Shown here piece after piece: positions 63,170-64,000 of a DNA stretch of 64,000 nucleotides; the first letter of the stretch is position 1, and each line of letters starts with the position of its first letter. A program made the translations under genes and the position numbers. Under the pieces are notes generated by a model. It saw nothing but the letters and a program-made list of their open reading frames with translations, had not been told where the DNA came from and did not search any database. The DNA comes from Microbacterium sp. Leaf151 (GTDB lineage: Bacteria; Actinomycetota; Actinomycetes; Actinomycetales; Microbacteriaceae): NCBI RefSeq assembly GCF_001424225.1, contig NZ_LMOR01000003.1, positions 623,006 through 687,005 on the forward strand, written 5' to 3'.

Positions 63170-63679
63170 TCAGGCGGGGGAGAGGCGCAGACGGTCGACG
63201 ACCTCCTGCACCTGCTCCTGCGGGGTGAGGTCGAGGTCGACGCGGATCGCCTGCTCGTCGGCATCCGGCATCTCGAGGGTGTCGAACTGCGAGGTGAGCA
63301 GCGACGGGGGCATGTAGTGGCCCTGACGGCGCAAGAGTCGCTCGAGCACGAGGGCGGGGTCGCCCATCAGCAGCACGAAGGTCACGTCGTCGCGACGCAG
63401 GACGTCGCGGTAGCTGCGCTTGAGCGCGGAGCACGTGATGATGCCCGGACGGTCCGCGGCGATCCGGCCGTCGATCCAGGCGGCGACCCGGTCGAGCCAG
63501 GGCCAGCGGTCGTCGTCGTTCAGCGCGTGCCCCGACGCCATCTTGGCGACGTTGGCCTCGGGGTGCAGGTCGTCGCCCTCCTGGAAGTCCCAGCCGAGGC
63601 GGCCGGCGAGCATGCCCGCGACGGTGGACTTGCCGGTGCCGGCGGGTCCCATGAACACGAGGACGGGGTGGGATGCCAT
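63170..63679 (-). CDS. gntK: Gluconokinase
   Basis: A 169-residue P-loop kinase that phosphorylates gluconate to 6-phosphogluconate with ATP. Walker A GPAGTGKST (residues 11-19), substrate motif FQEGDDLHPEANVAKMASG, lid ITCSALKRSYRD, and QGHYMPPSLLTSQFDTLE are typical of GntK. Length is normal. It is flanked by the partial gluconate permease and gnd, forming an import-phosphorylate-decarboxylate series. Confidence 0.95.
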   Translation of the reverse strand: MASHPVLVFMGPAGTGKSTVAGMLAGRLGWDFQEGDDLHPEANVAKMASGHALNDDDRWPWLDRVAAWIDGRIAADRPGIITCSALKRSYRDVLRRDDVTFVLLMGDPALVLERLLRRQGHYMPPSLLTSQFDTLEMPDADEQAIRVDLDLTPQEQVQEVVDRLRLSPA

Positions 63680-63700
63680 GATGCTCTCTTTCCGTTCCGG

Positions 63701-64000
63701 TCAGACGAACGCGCTGATGACGAGGACGCCGGCCAGGCCCGTGATCGAGATCACGCACTCCAGCACCGTCCATGTTTTCAGGGTCATGGGGATGTCGAGA
63801 CCGAAGTACTCCTTGATGAGCCAGAAGCCGGCGTCGTTGACGTGGCTGAGGAACACCGATCCCGCACCGATGGCCAGCACGAGCAGGGCCGTCATGGGGG
63901 CGTCCAGGGTTTCGGTGAGAGGCTGCAGGATTCCGGCGGCGGTGATGGTGGCGACGGTGGCCGATCCCGTCGCGACGCGGATCACGACGGCCACGAGCCA
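63701..64000 (-). CDS. gntP: Gluconate:H+ symporter (GntP family), C-terminal part (runs off the right edge)
   Basis: The last 99 codons of a GntP-family permease. The visible end has VIRVATGSATVATITAAGIL, HVNDAGFWLIKEYFGLDI and TWTVLECVISITGLAGVL, all diagnostic of GntP/GntT. It imports gluconate for gntK. The stop at 63701 lies 21 nt before the gntK start, so the two are one transcript. Confidence 0.93.
   Translation of the reverse strand, partial: WLVAVVIRVATGSATVATITAAGILQPLTETLDAPMTALLVLAIGAGSVFLSHVNDAGFWLIKEYFGLDIPMTLKTWTVLECVISITGLAGVLVISAFV

Overview
The window is a high-GC (about 70 %, estimated by eye) actinobacterial chromosome segment. It most resembles a Microbacterium or close Microbacteriaceae relative. 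The signs are strong G/C third-position bias, many GTG starts, frequent leaderless genes (a -10 hexamer 5-8 nt before the start codon), an actinobacterial protein O-mannosyltransferase, an LCP cell-wall ligase, and the backbone pmt < > rsmI - metG - tatD - ksgA - ispE ... tRNA-Gln - glmU - prs, whose order is also known from Mycobacterium tuberculosis (Rv1002c to Rv1018c). No rRNA, CRISPR array, intact IS element or prophage was seen; one tRNA (Gln-TTG) is present.

Layout. 1-5.8 kb: a partial Gfo/Idh/MocA dehydrogenase, a divergent LacI regulator and a ChvE/MmsA/MmsB-type sugar ABC operon, with the same TGTGA..TCACA dyad before regulator and operon. 5.9-8.7 kb: a histidine kinase / LuxR-type regulator / DUF4097 operon. 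8.8-18 kb: a secreted repeat protein, HrpA helicase, a GH3 lipoprotein, a TipA-like MerR regulator and an LCP protein. 18.1-26.9 kb: a pyrimidine or hydantoin catabolic island on the minus strand (NMT1/THI5-type ABC importer, LLM flavin/F420 oxidoreductase, dihydropyrimidinase, N-carbamoyl-beta-alanine amidohydrolase), with a divergent MocR-type regulator. 26.9-31.4 kb: aldo/keto reductase, DUF255 thioredoxin-like protein, VOC protein, a decayed 465-bp stretch and an AAA ATPase. 31.4-54.7 kb: the housekeeping backbone, interrupted by accessory modules (MFS sugar porter; metallophosphoesterase and Stealth protein; DUF427 plus a glycine betaine-type ABC operon; Tat-exported RCC1 protein; membrane protein and MarR). 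55-57.9 kb: an FMN-binding lipoprotein / ApbE / NqrB-RnfD-like membrane domain fused to a flavin reductase, which looks like a minimal NAD(P)H-driven extracytosolic flavin electron-transfer unit. 58-64 kb: a frameshifted gene, a VOC gene remnant, an OmpR-type two-component system, a VanZ-like gene with no normal start codon, and the gluconate genes gntP (partial), gntK and gnd.

The main non-gene signals are these. (1) A recurring start signature, -10 hexamer + GGATGCC + ATG, in four leaderless genes. (2) Strand-symmetric excess of GGATGCC/GGCATCC across the sequence. (3) Several families of long intergenic inverted repeats, often at convergent gene ends or at the edges of inserted modules. 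(4) glmU beginning 1 nt after the tRNA-Gln 3' end. (5) A leaderless 43-codon reading frame whose stop overlaps the ispE start. The strongest candidates for under-described biology are the minimal flavin electron-transfer operon, the F420/LLM pyrimidine pathway and the tRNA-derived leaderless glmU arrangement.
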